Part shown: positions 1 to 7,255 of the stretch, piece by piece
Layout of the letters: each line of letters begins with the position of its first letter
Numbering within the stretch: the first letter of the stretch is position 1
Source: an uncultured bacterium
GTDB lineage: Bacteria > Cyanobacteriota > Vampirovibrionia > Gastranaerophilales > Gastranaerophilaceae
Length of the DNA: 11,821 nt
Assembly (NCBI GenBank): GCA_905211505.1
Contig: CAJMAX010000035.1
Span: 1-11,821 of the forward strand
Direction of reading: 5' to 3'
Made by a program: the position numbers and the translations under genes
Notes under the pieces: generated by a model
Databases searched by the model: none
What the model was told of the DNA's origin: nothing
The model's input: the letters and a program-made list of their open reading frames with translations, nothing else

Positions 1-21
1 TAGAAGAAGAAAAACAGGTCT

Positions 22-203
22 GCGCATACACTTCGGTTTGTTAAAGGTCGGGGACAAAGATAAAATTAATCTGTAACAAACGCCCTGCACCTTTCTAAAA
101 AATTACCTAAAACCACTGGCATACAAAATTCATAATGGTGGGGAAGCAAGGCGAAAGCCCCATAGCCTACGAAGAAAATTCATTGGCTACAGGGCGGTAT
201 CGC
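22..203 (+). ncRNA. Candidate structured RNA of unknown family (leader or free ncRNA)
   Basis: No ORF of note lies here, but nested complementary segments fit one another. An outer stem pairs 22-24 plus 26-29 with 197-203, with C25 bulged. Inside it are a 7-bp hairpin stem 36-42/75-81, a closing stem CGCCCTG 81-87 with CAGGGCG 190-196, and three hairpins: ACCA 112-115/TGGT 136-139, GGGG 140-143/CCCC 158-161, and TAGCC 163-167/GGCTA 185-189. The last stacks directly on the 190-196 strand. A GC(GAAA)GC GNRA-type loop at 151-158 and a possible C(UUCG)G at 31-36 both read correctly on the + strand, so I assign that strand. I see no RNase P, tmRNA, SRP, 6S or common riboswitch signature. No terminator follows; the peptide-transport operon begins about 160 bases downstream, so this could be its leader or a separate RNA. 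The RNA may start before the window. Confidence 0.42.
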
Positions 204-301
204 ATACTTTATAAAAATTCTACTACATATCAAAGTTTTAATGCAAGAATATTATATATTTTTCAAAACATTTCGTAACCTTTTAAATTTTCATAAACAA
301 A

Positions 302-337
302 TACAATATTATTATCCAGAAAGAGAATACAATTCTC
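302..337 (+). promoter_or_regulatory. Weak promoter region with short palindrome before the peptide transporter
   Basis: Positions 208-360 are AT-rich and hold no gene. TACAAT at 302-307 (overlapping TATTAT at 307-312) could be a -10 box, but no convincing -35 lies 16-18 bases upstream. Just after it, GAGAAT 323-328 and ATTCTC 332-337 form a perfect 6-bp inverted repeat around three bases. It could be an operator near the transcription start or a small 5'-UTR hairpin; its identity is unknown. Confidence 0.28.
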
Positions 338-360
338 ACTTTTTGTGATATTCTATAAGC

Positions 361-2202
361 ATGATTAGGAGAGGTTTTAGGGTTTTATTGTGTATATTAT
401 TAGTTGCAATTTTATGCAAGGCTTGCCTTGTCAAAGATTCTGCACCTGATATAACAGAAAGCAATTCAAAAAAAGAAGAATTAAATACTGTTGAATATCC
501 CACACCTAAAAATGTAACAATTCATGGTGTTGATTACTTGCAATCTCAAGCACCTATCGGAAAATTTGGTGGAGATTTAGTTTCTTCAACAATAGGAGAA
601 GGACCAAAAACATTCAATCCTTTCAACAGTAAAGATAACATTTCAGCTTTAATGTCAGGAATATTATATGACGGGTTACTTTCCTCTGACCCCATCACAG
701 GACAACCTATTCCAAAATTAGCAAAATCATTTTCAATATCTGAAGATGGAAAAACATATACTATAAAATTAAGACACGGAATAAAATGGAGCGACAGCAA
801 ACCGATAACAGCAGATGATGTCGTATTCACTTGGAAAGATATAATTTTTGCCGGACTTGGTGATACATCCGTTAGAGATTCTATTGTAATAGATGACAAA
901 CTACCAACAGTAAGAAAAATTGATAACTATACTGTTGAATTTAAAACTCCAAAGCCATTTGCACCATTTATTAGAATGCTTTCAACTCCAATTGCACCAA
1001 GACACTACTTCATGCCAGCAGTAAAAAAAGGTGGGCAAGAGTTCGATTCTTTCTTATCTACGACAACAAAACCTGCAAATATGGTTACCTCTGGTGCTTT
1101 CAAGCTAAAAGAATACGTTCCGGCTCAACGTGTAGTTTTTGAAAGAAATTCTAATTATTATGAAATAAACACTAAAGAACAAAAACTCCCATACTTAGAT
1201 AGAATAATTTATTTAATCGTCGGAGATTTAAATAACGAAGTTTTAAAATTTGAAGCAAAAGAACTTGATGTTATTTCGCTACAAGGTTCCAAAGTCGCAA
1301 GATACAAATCTCTAGAACCACATTCAGATTTTAAATTATATAATCTTGGACCGGATACTGGGACAATGTATTTATCTATGAACTTAAACAATAGAAAAAA
1401 TGATAAGGGTAAATATTATGTTAATCCTGATAAACAAACTTGGTTTCAAGATTTAAACTTCAGAAAAGCTGTAGATTACGCTATTGATAGAAAAAACATG
1501 GTACTAAACATTGCAAATGGTATTGGTGAACCTTTATTTACAGCAGAAAGCTTAAATTCAATATTCTTAAATAAGAATTTAAAACCTTATGATAAAGATA
1601 TTAATAAATCAAAAGAACTTCTAAAGAAATCAGGATTTTATCTAGATAAAAAAGGTAGATTATTCGATAAACATGGACATAGAGTTGAATTTGACCTATA
1701 TACCAATGCCGGAAACACTGAAAGAGAAGCTATTGGTGTTATGGTAAAACAAGACTTAGAAGACTTAGGAATGAAAGTTAATTTTAAACCTATCGAATTT
1801 AATTCTTTAGTGAATAAACTCGTGAGCACCTATGATTGGGATATGGTAATTATGGGACTAACAGGTTCCCCTCTGGAACCTAACGGAGGAAAAAATGTAT
1901 GGATGTCAGATGGTAGACTTCATATGTTTAACCAACGCACACCTCAAGAAGGTAAAGTTGGAATATTACCCTGGGAAAAAGAAATAGATTACCTATACAC
2001 GCAAGGAGCCCTAGCTACAAAATTTGAAGACAGGAAAAAATACTACGACAAATATCAAGAAATTGCATATAATGAAAAACCTTTCATTTATATCTATTCA
2101 CCTGTTCGGATAGTAGCTATAAGAAACAAGTTTAAAAATTTATACCCGTCAAGTTTAGGTGGAATAACTCATAACCTTGAAGAAATTTATATAGGAGAGT
2201 AG
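361..2202 (+). CDS. Peptide ABC transporter substrate-binding protein (SBP_bac_5, OppA/DppA-like)
   Basis: This is the extracytoplasmic solute receptor of an Opp/Dpp-type importer, expected to capture peptides and deliver them to the two permeases that follow. The 613 residues start with a basic, hydrophobic N-terminus (about residues 1-22) with cysteines at 11, 19 and 22. It resembles a lipoprotein signal, but no site has a good lipobox. The mature part carries family 5 hallmarks: an early pattern ending SISEDGKTYTIKLRHGIKW near residues 125-145, then TADDVVFTW; the AIDRK helix near 372; and a closing DWDMVIMG segment near 490. Length fits the family (500-620). ATG 361 is the only sensible start, yet it lacks a clear Shine-Dalgarno (SD) sequence. 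The downstream permease begins five bases after the stop. Substrate class (oligo- versus dipeptide, or another solute such as nickel or sugars) cannot be read from sequence, so I give no symbol. Confidence 0.9.
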   Translation: MIRRGFRVLLCILLVAILCKACLVKDSAPDITESNSKKEELNTVEYPTPKNVTIHGVDYLQSQAPIGKFGGDLVSSTIGEGPKTFNPFNSKDNISALMSGILYDGLLSSDPITGQPIPKLAKSFSISEDGKTYTIKLRHGIKWSDSKPITADDVVFTWKDIIFAGLGDTSVRDSIVIDDKLPTVRKIDNYTVEFKTPKPFAPFIRMLSTPIAPRHYFMPAVKKGGQEFDSFLSTTTKPANMVTSGAFKLKEYVPAQRVVFERNSNYYEINTKEQKLPYLDRIIYLIVGDLNNEVLKFEAKELDVISLQGSKVARYKSLEPHSDFKLYNLGPDTGTMYLSMNLNNRKNDKGKYYVNPDKQTWFQDLNFRKAVDYAIDRKNMVLNIANGIGEPLFTAESLNSIFLNKNLKPYDKDINKSKELLKKSGFYLDKKGRLFDKHGHRVEFDLYTNAGNTEREAIGVMVKQDLEDLGMKVNFKPIEFNSLVNKLVSTYDWDMVIMGLTGSPLEPNGGKNVWMSDGRLHMFNQRTPQEGKVGILPWEKEIDYLYTQGALATKFEDRKKYYDKYQEIAYNEKPFIYIYSPVRIVAIRNKFKNLYPSSLGGITHNLEEIYIGE

Positions 2203-2206
2203 TTTA

Positions 2207-3178
2207 ATGGAAACTTTAAAATACATACTAAAAAGAATACTCCAAACTATACCGTTACTAATTATAGTATCGTTAATAAGTTTTTTCATAATAAGACTAT
2301 CTCCTGTTGATCCACTTGCAGAATTAAAACTAAATCCATCAATTTCACCGGTTACCGTTGAAAGAGAAAAACAAAGATTAGGCTTAGACAAACCCATTAT
2401 TGTACAGTATGGAAAATGGGCAAAATCATTTATAAAAGGAGATTTAGGTGTAACGTCGACTGGCGAAAAAGTTAGCCAAAAATTAAAAGAAAGAATTCCT
2501 AACACACTACTTTTAACAACAATTGTCATACTTTTAACATGGATTGTCGGAGTTCCATTAGGTATTGTTGCCGCCGTAAATTGGAAAACACCTTTTGATA
2601 GAATACTAACAATTCTCACCAGTATAGGTATGGCAATTCCATCATTTTTCTTTGCAGTCCTATTACTTTTATTTGCGGTAAAAACAGGTTGGTTTCCTAT
2701 CGGCGGATTAACTTGTCCAAACTTTCAAGATATGAATTTTATACAAAAAGTTCTAGATATATCACATCACTTAGTTTTACCGGTACTGGTACTATTTACA
2801 ATATCTTTAGCCAGCTTACAAAGGCAAATGAGAGCCAATATGCTAGATGTTTTAGATAGTGATTATATCAAATTTGCAAGAGCTAAAGGCTTGAGCGAAT
2901 TCGCAGTAATTTATAAACACGCCTTGCGAAACGCAATGAATCCAATGATTACATTATTAGGTTTTGAATTTGCAGGTTTATTATCAGGTGCTGCACTAAC
3001 TGAATACGTATTCCAATATCCGGGACTTGGAAGATTAATCTTAGAAGCAGTAATGAAATCTGATATAAATCTTGTAATGGCCTCACTTATGATGGGGGCG
3101 GTAATGCTTGTTCTAGGTAATCTAATCGCAGACATACTACTGATAATTACAGATCCAAGAATTAGGGTGAAATCATGA
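2207..3178 (+). CDS. Peptide ABC transporter permease 1 (OppB/DppB-like)
   Basis: First inner-membrane permease of the importer. The 323 residues begin with the family's typical N-terminal membrane helix (ending near LISFFIIRLSPVDP), continue through a further set of hydrophobic spans, and carry the cytoplasmic EAA loop near residues 219-246 (DYIKFARAKGLSEF..., then HALRNAMNP) that docks onto the ATPase subunits. The following ALTEYVFQYPGLG motif is characteristic of OppB/DppB. AGGAGAG at 2193-2199 precedes ATG 2207 by seven bases, supporting the start. The stop overlaps the next gene's start (ATGA at 3175-3178), so the two permeases should be translationally coupled and made in equal amounts. 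Confidence 0.93.
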   Translation: METLKYILKRILQTIPLLIIVSLISFFIIRLSPVDPLAELKLNPSISPVTVEREKQRLGLDKPIIVQYGKWAKSFIKGDLGVTSTGEKVSQKLKERIPNTLLLTTIVILLTWIVGVPLGIVAAVNWKTPFDRILTILTSIGMAIPSFFFAVLLLLFAVKTGWFPIGGLTCPNFQDMNFIQKVLDISHHLVLPVLVLFTISLASLQRQMRANMLDVLDSDYIKFARAKGLSEFAVIYKHALRNAMNPMITLLGFEFAGLLSGAALTEYVFQYPGLGRLILEAVMKSDINLVMASLMMGAVMLVLGNLIADILLIITDPRIRVKS

Positions 3179-4242
3179 TAAAAGAAGTTCTTCAACAACT
3201 ATGGAAAGATAAATTTGCTAGAATTGCCTTAATAGTCTTAGGCATAATTTATCTTGCTCTTTTTCTTGCAGATTTTATTGCTCCATACACAAAAGATTTT
3301 TCAGATAGAACTATGGCTTACGTTCCACCATCTAAAATATTTACAATTACACCTGACGGGAAACTATCTAAACCTTATACATACAACTACATTAGAGAAT
3401 TTGATCAAAACAATTTGGAAATAAAATATACTCTTGACCGTTCTAAAAAACACTATGTAAAATTCTTTGCTAATGGTCAACCATATAAATTTTTAGGATT
3501 AATACCTATGAAAAGACATCTGGTAACTACAGATACCGCTGGTCGCTTATTCTTACTAGGTACAGATATCAACGGAAGAGATGTTTTTTCCAGACTTTTA
3601 TTTGGCGGAAGAATTTCTATGACTATAGGATTTTTAGCACTATTTGTACTATTTCCTATTGGATTATTATATGGTGGTATTTCAGGATACTTCGGCGGAA
3701 AAGTTGATATGATTATGATGAGATTTGCCGAAGCAGTTATGTCAATTCCTAGCTTTTACTTACTGATAATCTTAGCTTCAATACTTCCTTCCGGCATGAC
3801 AAGTACACAAAGATTTTTACTAATAGTTGTAATCCTTGCTTTAATTGGATGGGCCGGATTTGCCAGAGTCGTAAGAGGTATGGTTTTATCAATAAAAACT
3901 CAAGAATATGTTCAAGCTGCAAAATCAGTTGGCGCTTCAAAAATGAGAATTATAACAAAACATATTCTTCCTCAAACAACAAGTTTTGTAATCGTTGCAA
4001 TGACTTTATCAATCCCTTCTTATATCTTATCCGAATCAGGACTCAGCTTTTTAGGTTTAGGCATTCAACAACCTGATGCCAGCTGGGGTAATATGCTTAA
4101 AGAAGCGCAAGAATTTACAAATATACTATACAGACCATGGCTTTTAACCCCGGGTTTTTTAATTTTTGTATCAGTTTTGGCTTTTAACGTAATAGGTGAT
4201 ACAATAAGAGATATTTTAGATCCGCAAAGTAAAGTAAGATAA
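3175..4242 (+). CDS. Peptide ABC transporter permease 2 (OppC/DppC-like) with extended first periplasmic loop
   Basis: Second permease, partner of the preceding OppB-like protein. The 355 residues start with a cytoplasmic segment and one membrane helix (about 15-35). They then carry an insertion of roughly 80 residues (about 45-125) before LGTDINGRDVFSR near 128-140, the usual entry into the permease core. The EAA loop (EYVQAAKSVGASKMRI, then HILPQ) lies near 244-265 and the ESGLSFLGLGIQQP motif follows. Usual OppC/DppC proteins are about 280-310 residues, so this one is long because of the loop, as in YejE-like and some cyanobacterial homologues. The start ATG lies five bases after an AGGGTG ribosome-binding site and overlaps the previous stop by four bases. 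No ATPase gene follows; MgtC comes 27 bases later. Confidence 0.92.
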   Translation: MIKEVLQQLWKDKFARIALIVLGIIYLALFLADFIAPYTKDFSDRTMAYVPPSKIFTITPDGKLSKPYTYNYIREFDQNNLEIKYTLDRSKKHYVKFFANGQPYKFLGLIPMKRHLVTTDTAGRLFLLGTDINGRDVFSRLLFGGRISMTIGFLALFVLFPIGLLYGGISGYFGGKVDMIMMRFAEAVMSIPSFYLLIILASILPSGMTSTQRFLLIVVILALIGWAGFARVVRGMVLSIKTQEYVQAAKSVGASKMRIITKHILPQTTSFVIVAMTLSIPSYILSESGLSFLGLGIQQPDASWGNMLKEAQEFTNILYRPWLLTPGFLIFVSVLAFNVIGDTIRDILDPQSKVR

Positions 4243-4269
4243 TACAATATTAAGAGGATTAGGGATATT

Positions 4270-5010
4270 ATGGAAGAAACATTAAGTCATTTAACAAATA
4301 TTATCAATTTAGATTATATAATAAGAATCACAATTGCTGTAATATTTGGATTTTGTATCGGACTGGAAAGAGAATTAACAAACAAATATGCAGGTTTAAG
4401 AACACACATACTGGTATGCCTTGGAGCCTGTGTATTTACACTTATCTCAATATACGGATTTCCTACTTTTGCACCTGGAGATAATGTAATTATCGATCAG
4501 GCAACAGGAGTAAGGGATACTTCACGTGTAGCTGCGCAAATTGTTACCGGTATTGGTTTCATAGGTGCAGGTACAGTGCTTAGAAACGGGCCTGTTGTGT
4601 TGGGCTTAACAACAGCAGCTACTTTGTGGATTGCTGCAAGTATCGGTATGGCATGCGGTGCAGGCATGTTTGAAATAGCATTTGCTGGAACTGTACTTTC
4701 TATCCTTACTCTTATTTCGATTAGAGTATTTGAAAGAAAAGTTCTGCCGACCAGCACAAAAAAATCAAGAAGAATAAAAATAAATTTGACCTGCAATAAT
4801 GACTCTGCAACTAAAATCTATGAATTCATCATTGATAAATATCCAAATATTTATGAAATGTCTAAAAAACAATTAAAAGCAGATGATAAATGCACTAAAA
4901 TAACATGCGTAATTGATGTAAACACAAGAAAACCTGTTAAAGATTTATACAAATCATTTGAAAAACTTGAAGGAATCGATTCAATTTCCGTACAGGAATT
5001 TAACGAATAA
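4270..5010 (+). CDS. MgtC/SapB family membrane protein
   Basis: The 246-residue protein has a hydrophobic N-terminal two thirds with the family signatures GFCIGLERELTNKYAGLRTH (about 25-44), TGIGFIGAGTVLRNGPVVLG (about 95-114) and LTTAATLWIAASIG. A soluble C-terminal region (about 160-246) resembles the small ACT-like domain found after MgtC cores. MgtC relatives are linked to growth at low Mg2+, membrane potential and ATP synthase control in pathogens; the role here is unknown. It lies 27 bases after the OppC-like gene on the same strand, with SD-like AAGAGG at 4252-4257 and AGGG at 4261-4264, so cotranscription with the transporter is likely. A functional link to peptide import is not implied by the family. 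A 75-base gap containing a promoter separates it from pyrH. Confidence 0.9.
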   Translation: MEETLSHLTNIINLDYIIRITIAVIFGFCIGLERELTNKYAGLRTHILVCLGACVFTLISIYGFPTFAPGDNVIIDQATGVRDTSRVAAQIVTGIGFIGAGTVLRNGPVVLGLTTAATLWIAASIGMACGAGMFEIAFAGTVLSILTLISIRVFERKVLPTSTKKSRRIKINLTCNNDSATKIYEFIIDKYPNIYEMSKKQLKADDKCTKITCVIDVNTRKPVKDLYKSFEKLEGIDSISVQEFNE

Positions 5011-5015
5011 CAAGC

Positions 5016-5044
5016 TTTACATTATAAAACATTTAAGCTAAAAT
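5016..5044 (+). promoter_or_regulatory. Sigma70-like promoter for the pyrH operon
   Basis: TTTACA at 5016-5021 and TAAAAT at 5039-5044 are separated by exactly 17 bases; each hexamer matches consensus at five of six positions. It is in the only sizeable gap between mgtC and the housekeeping operon. Transcription would begin about 35 bases before the pyrH ATG. Confidence 0.55.
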
Positions 5045-5085
5045 TAAACATAAGAATAATTGTGTATAGGGAGACTATAGAGTTA

Positions 5086-5796
5086 ATGAAATATAATAGA
5101 ATTTTATTAAAAATCAGCGGAGAAGCATTATTGGGAGATCAACAGTTTGGCATAGACCAAACACCTGTAAAAATGATTTCTGAAGAAATAAAAAAAGCCT
5201 GTGAATTAGGTGCCGAAGTTGCAGTTGTAGTCGGTGGCGGAAATATATTCCGAGGCATGAAAAATAGCGCAAAGTTAGGTATGGATCAAGCTTCAGGTGA
5301 TTACGTAGGGATGCTTGCTACAGTGATGAATGCTATCGCATTGCAAAGCGCCTTAACTCAGATAGGCGTTCAATGTAGAGTACAATCTGCAATCACAATG
5401 AATCAAATCGCAGAACCATACATTAGACACAGAGCAATCAGACACCTCGAAAAAGGACGAGTAGTAATCTTTGCAGCTGGTACCGGAAACCCATTTTTTA
5501 CAACAGATACAGCCGCAGCTCTTAGAGCCTCTGAAATCAATGCTCAAGCTATGTTAATGGCTAAAAATGGCGTTGATGGTGTTTACACTGATGACCCAAA
5601 AACTAATCCGGAAGCAAAAAAATTAGAAAAAATCACGTATGATGATATTATCAAAAATGGCCTAAAAGTAATGGATACTTCAGCCTGTGCATTATGTAAA
5701 CAAAATAACATACCAATTGTTGTTTTCGACTTTAAAAAAGAAGACGGCATAAAAGACATTCTTAAAGGCAAAGAAATTGGTACTTATATAAATTAG
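5086..5796 (+). CDS. pyrH: UMP kinase (uridylate kinase)
   Basis: Phosphorylates UMP to UDP with ATP in the cytoplasm, the committed step from UMP to UTP and CTP. The 236 residues begin KYNRILLKISGEALLG, the phosphate-binding N-terminus of the amino-acid-kinase fold. GGGNIFRG at about 50-57 binds nucleotide phosphates, and a later segment ending FFTTDTAAALRASE (near 136-150) is diagnostic of bacterial hexameric UMP kinase. I chose ATG 5086 rather than an in-frame GTG at 5062 because homologues start at this Lys-rich strand, length is then typical (235-245), and AGGGAG at 5068-5073 lies between the two candidates. It is the first gene of a five-gene operon. The rpsB-tsf pair that often precedes pyrH in bacteria is absent here. 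Confidence 0.97.
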   Translation: MKYNRILLKISGEALLGDQQFGIDQTPVKMISEEIKKACELGAEVAVVVGGGNIFRGMKNSAKLGMDQASGDYVGMLATVMNAIALQSALTQIGVQCRVQSAITMNQIAEPYIRHRAIRHLEKGRVVIFAAGTGNPFFTTDTAAALRASEINAQAMLMAKNGVDGVYTDDPKTNPEAKKLEKITYDDIIKNGLKVMDTSACALCKQNNIPIVVFDFKKEDGIKDILKGKEIGTYIN

Positions 5797-5819
5797 TTAA
5801 TATATGAAAGAGGTAAAAA

Positions 5820-6386
5820 ATGACAGAATCTTTAGATGAATTATTTTTATTCGGTGAAGAAAAAATGGAAAAAGCTATTGCCCAGTTGCAAAAAGAATTT
5901 GGAACAATTCGTTCCGGTCGAGCTAATCCAGGAATTCTAGATAAAGTTGTTGTTGAATATTACGGAGCTCCAACTCCATTAAGACAAATGTCACAGGTTT
6001 CAGTTCAAGATGGAACAACTCTTGTTATAACACCTTATGACAAAACAATAATGAAAGAAATTGAAAAAGCAATTATTAAAGCTGAAATCGGAATCACACC
6101 AAACAGCGATGGAACTTGTATCAGATTAACATTCCCGCCTCTAACAGAAGACAGAAGAAAAGAAATTGCTAAAGATGTAAAAAAATTAGGCGAAGAAGCT
6201 AAAGTTGCAGTTAGAAATATTCGTCGTGATATGACAGATAATTTGAAAAAAATCGAAAAAAATGAAAATCTTCCAGAAGATATGGTTAAAGATAATCAGG
6301 ACAAAATTCAAAAACTAACTGATAAATATACCGGAAATATTGATAATGCAGTTGCAACAAAAGAAAAAGAGGTTATGACAGTATAA
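5820..6386 (+). CDS. frr: Ribosome recycling factor
   Basis: With EF-G, splits the post-termination ribosome for reuse. The 188 residues match the family length (about 185) and carry KAIAQLQKEFGTIRSGRANP in the first helix, where the Arg/Gly/Asn residues contact 23S rRNA. The central strand region (VVEYYGAPTPLRQMSQVSV), the LTEDRRKEIAKDVKKLGEEA hinge region and the RNIRRD motif also fit. SD-like AAGAGGT just ahead of ATG 5820 supports the start. It sits 23 bases after pyrH, the near-universal pyrH-frr pair, and its TAA shares one base with the start of cdsA. Confidence 0.98.
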   Translation: MTESLDELFLFGEEKMEKAIAQLQKEFGTIRSGRANPGILDKVVVEYYGAPTPLRQMSQVSVQDGTTLVITPYDKTIMKEIEKAIIKAEIGITPNSDGTCIRLTFPPLTEDRRKEIAKDVKKLGEEAKVAVRNIRRDMTDNLKKIEKNENLPEDMVKDNQDKIQKLTDKYTGNIDNAVATKEKEVMTV

Positions 6387-7255
6387 TGATTGATTTGGGC
6401 TTGAATAAAAATGCTACAAGAATGCTAACCGGATTTATAATGGGTACCATTGTACTATCCTGCATTATATGGGGTGATTTAGCACTATTATGTATGCTTG
6501 GAGTTATGCTTTTTGCCGGCTCGCGAGAATACGTAAAAATGCTTAATCATAAAGGTTTTTATCCAAGCCTTAAAGTCATTTATTTCACAGAAGCAATTCT
6601 TGCTGCGGTAGTATATTTCAAAAGATTTGATTTAGTCGCTATAACTTTAACAATTTGTGCAATGGGCTCATTTATGTGGGTGCTTTTTAAAGGTAGACAG
6701 CCATATATTGCCAATGTTGCAACAACTTTACTTGGAATGGTTTATTGCGGATGGTTCCCACTTCACTTAATCTTTTTAAGAGATTTGTCATGCGATAAAT
6801 ATGACAGTGGACTTGGTTTTGTTGTTCTAATGTTTATTTCCATATTATTAACAGATATCGGCTGTTATTATATTGGCTCAAAATTCGGTAAACACAAACT
6901 TGCTCCGGTAATCAGCCCTAATAAAACAATTGAAGGTTCCATTGGCGGTGCTTTTTTTGCGATAATAGGAGCTATGGTCATTGGTTTATACTTAGGCGTA
7001 CAATGGTATATCGCACTTCTGGCAGGATTAATTTGTACAACATTTGCACAAATCGGAGATTTATCTGAATCTTTAATAAAAAGAGATGCCGGAGTTAAAG
7101 ATTCCGGTTCTAGTTTGCCTGGTCATGGCGGTTTTCTGGACAGAACAGATAGTTTTATACTTACAATTCCTATAATGTATTATTTTTGTAAATGTTTCAT
7201 ATTTCAAACTGAATGGATGGGAACATTTGCAAACTACCTGAAAGGGTTATTCTAA
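6386..7255 (+). CDS. cdsA: Phosphatidate cytidylyltransferase (CDP-diglyceride synthase)
   Basis: Integral membrane enzyme making CDP-diacylglycerol from phosphatidate and CTP, the branch point for anionic phospholipids and phosphatidylethanolamine. The 289 residues are largely hydrophobic (about eight likely membrane spans). SPNKTIEGSIGG lies near 176-187. The CdsA signature near 225-257 begins GDLSESLIKRDAGVKD and ends LPGHGGFLDRTDS, carrying the acidic metal and nucleotide ligands. Start and stop each overlap the neighbouring gene by one base (TAATG arrangements), showing tight translational coupling. In many bacteria uppS lies between frr and cdsA and dxr follows; neither is present in this window, so the isoprenoid genes have been separated from this cluster. 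Confidence 0.96.
   Translation: MIDLGLNKNATRMLTGFIMGTIVLSCIIWGDLALLCMLGVMLFAGSREYVKMLNHKGFYPSLKVIYFTEAILAAVVYFKRFDLVAITLTICAMGSFMWVLFKGRQPYIANVATTLLGMVYCGWFPLHLIFLRDLSCDKYDSGLGFVVLMFISILLTDIGCYYIGSKFGKHKLAPVISPNKTIEGSIGGAFFAIIGAMVIGLYLGVQWYIALLAGLICTTFAQIGDLSESLIKRDAGVKDSGSSLPGHGGFLDRTDSFILTIPIMYYFCKCFIFQTEWMGTFANYLKGLF

Noticed and set aside
190..204. Similarity to the T-box antiterminator core (AGGGCGGTATCGC versus AGGGTGGNACCGC)
   Set aside because: The U that should pair with the tRNA terminal A is replaced, no stem I or specifier features are visible, and no terminator follows. The segment is better explained by pairing with 81-87 and 22-29.
1..220. RNase P RNA, tmRNA, 6S RNA or SRP RNA
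   Set aside because: Conserved core strings of these RNAs are missing: no GAGGAAAGUCC or ACAGAA pair for RNase P, no tRNA-like 3' end for tmRNA, no single long hairpin for 6S, and no GGAAGGAAGCA-type loop for SRP.
2155..2619. 154-codon open frame on the - strand inside the permease gene
   Set aside because: It is antisense to a well-supported OppB-like gene, has no ribosome site or recognisable domain, and arises from AT-rich codon use in the true frame.
5062..5085. GTG start eight codons upstream for pyrH
   Set aside because: The ribosome site lies downstream of it and homologues begin at the KYNRILLKISG strand.
7213..7254. Upstream ATG start for rnc inside cdsA
   Set aside because: It would create a 43-base overlap and a non-conserved extension; ATG 7255 has a proper SD and the usual stop-start overlap.
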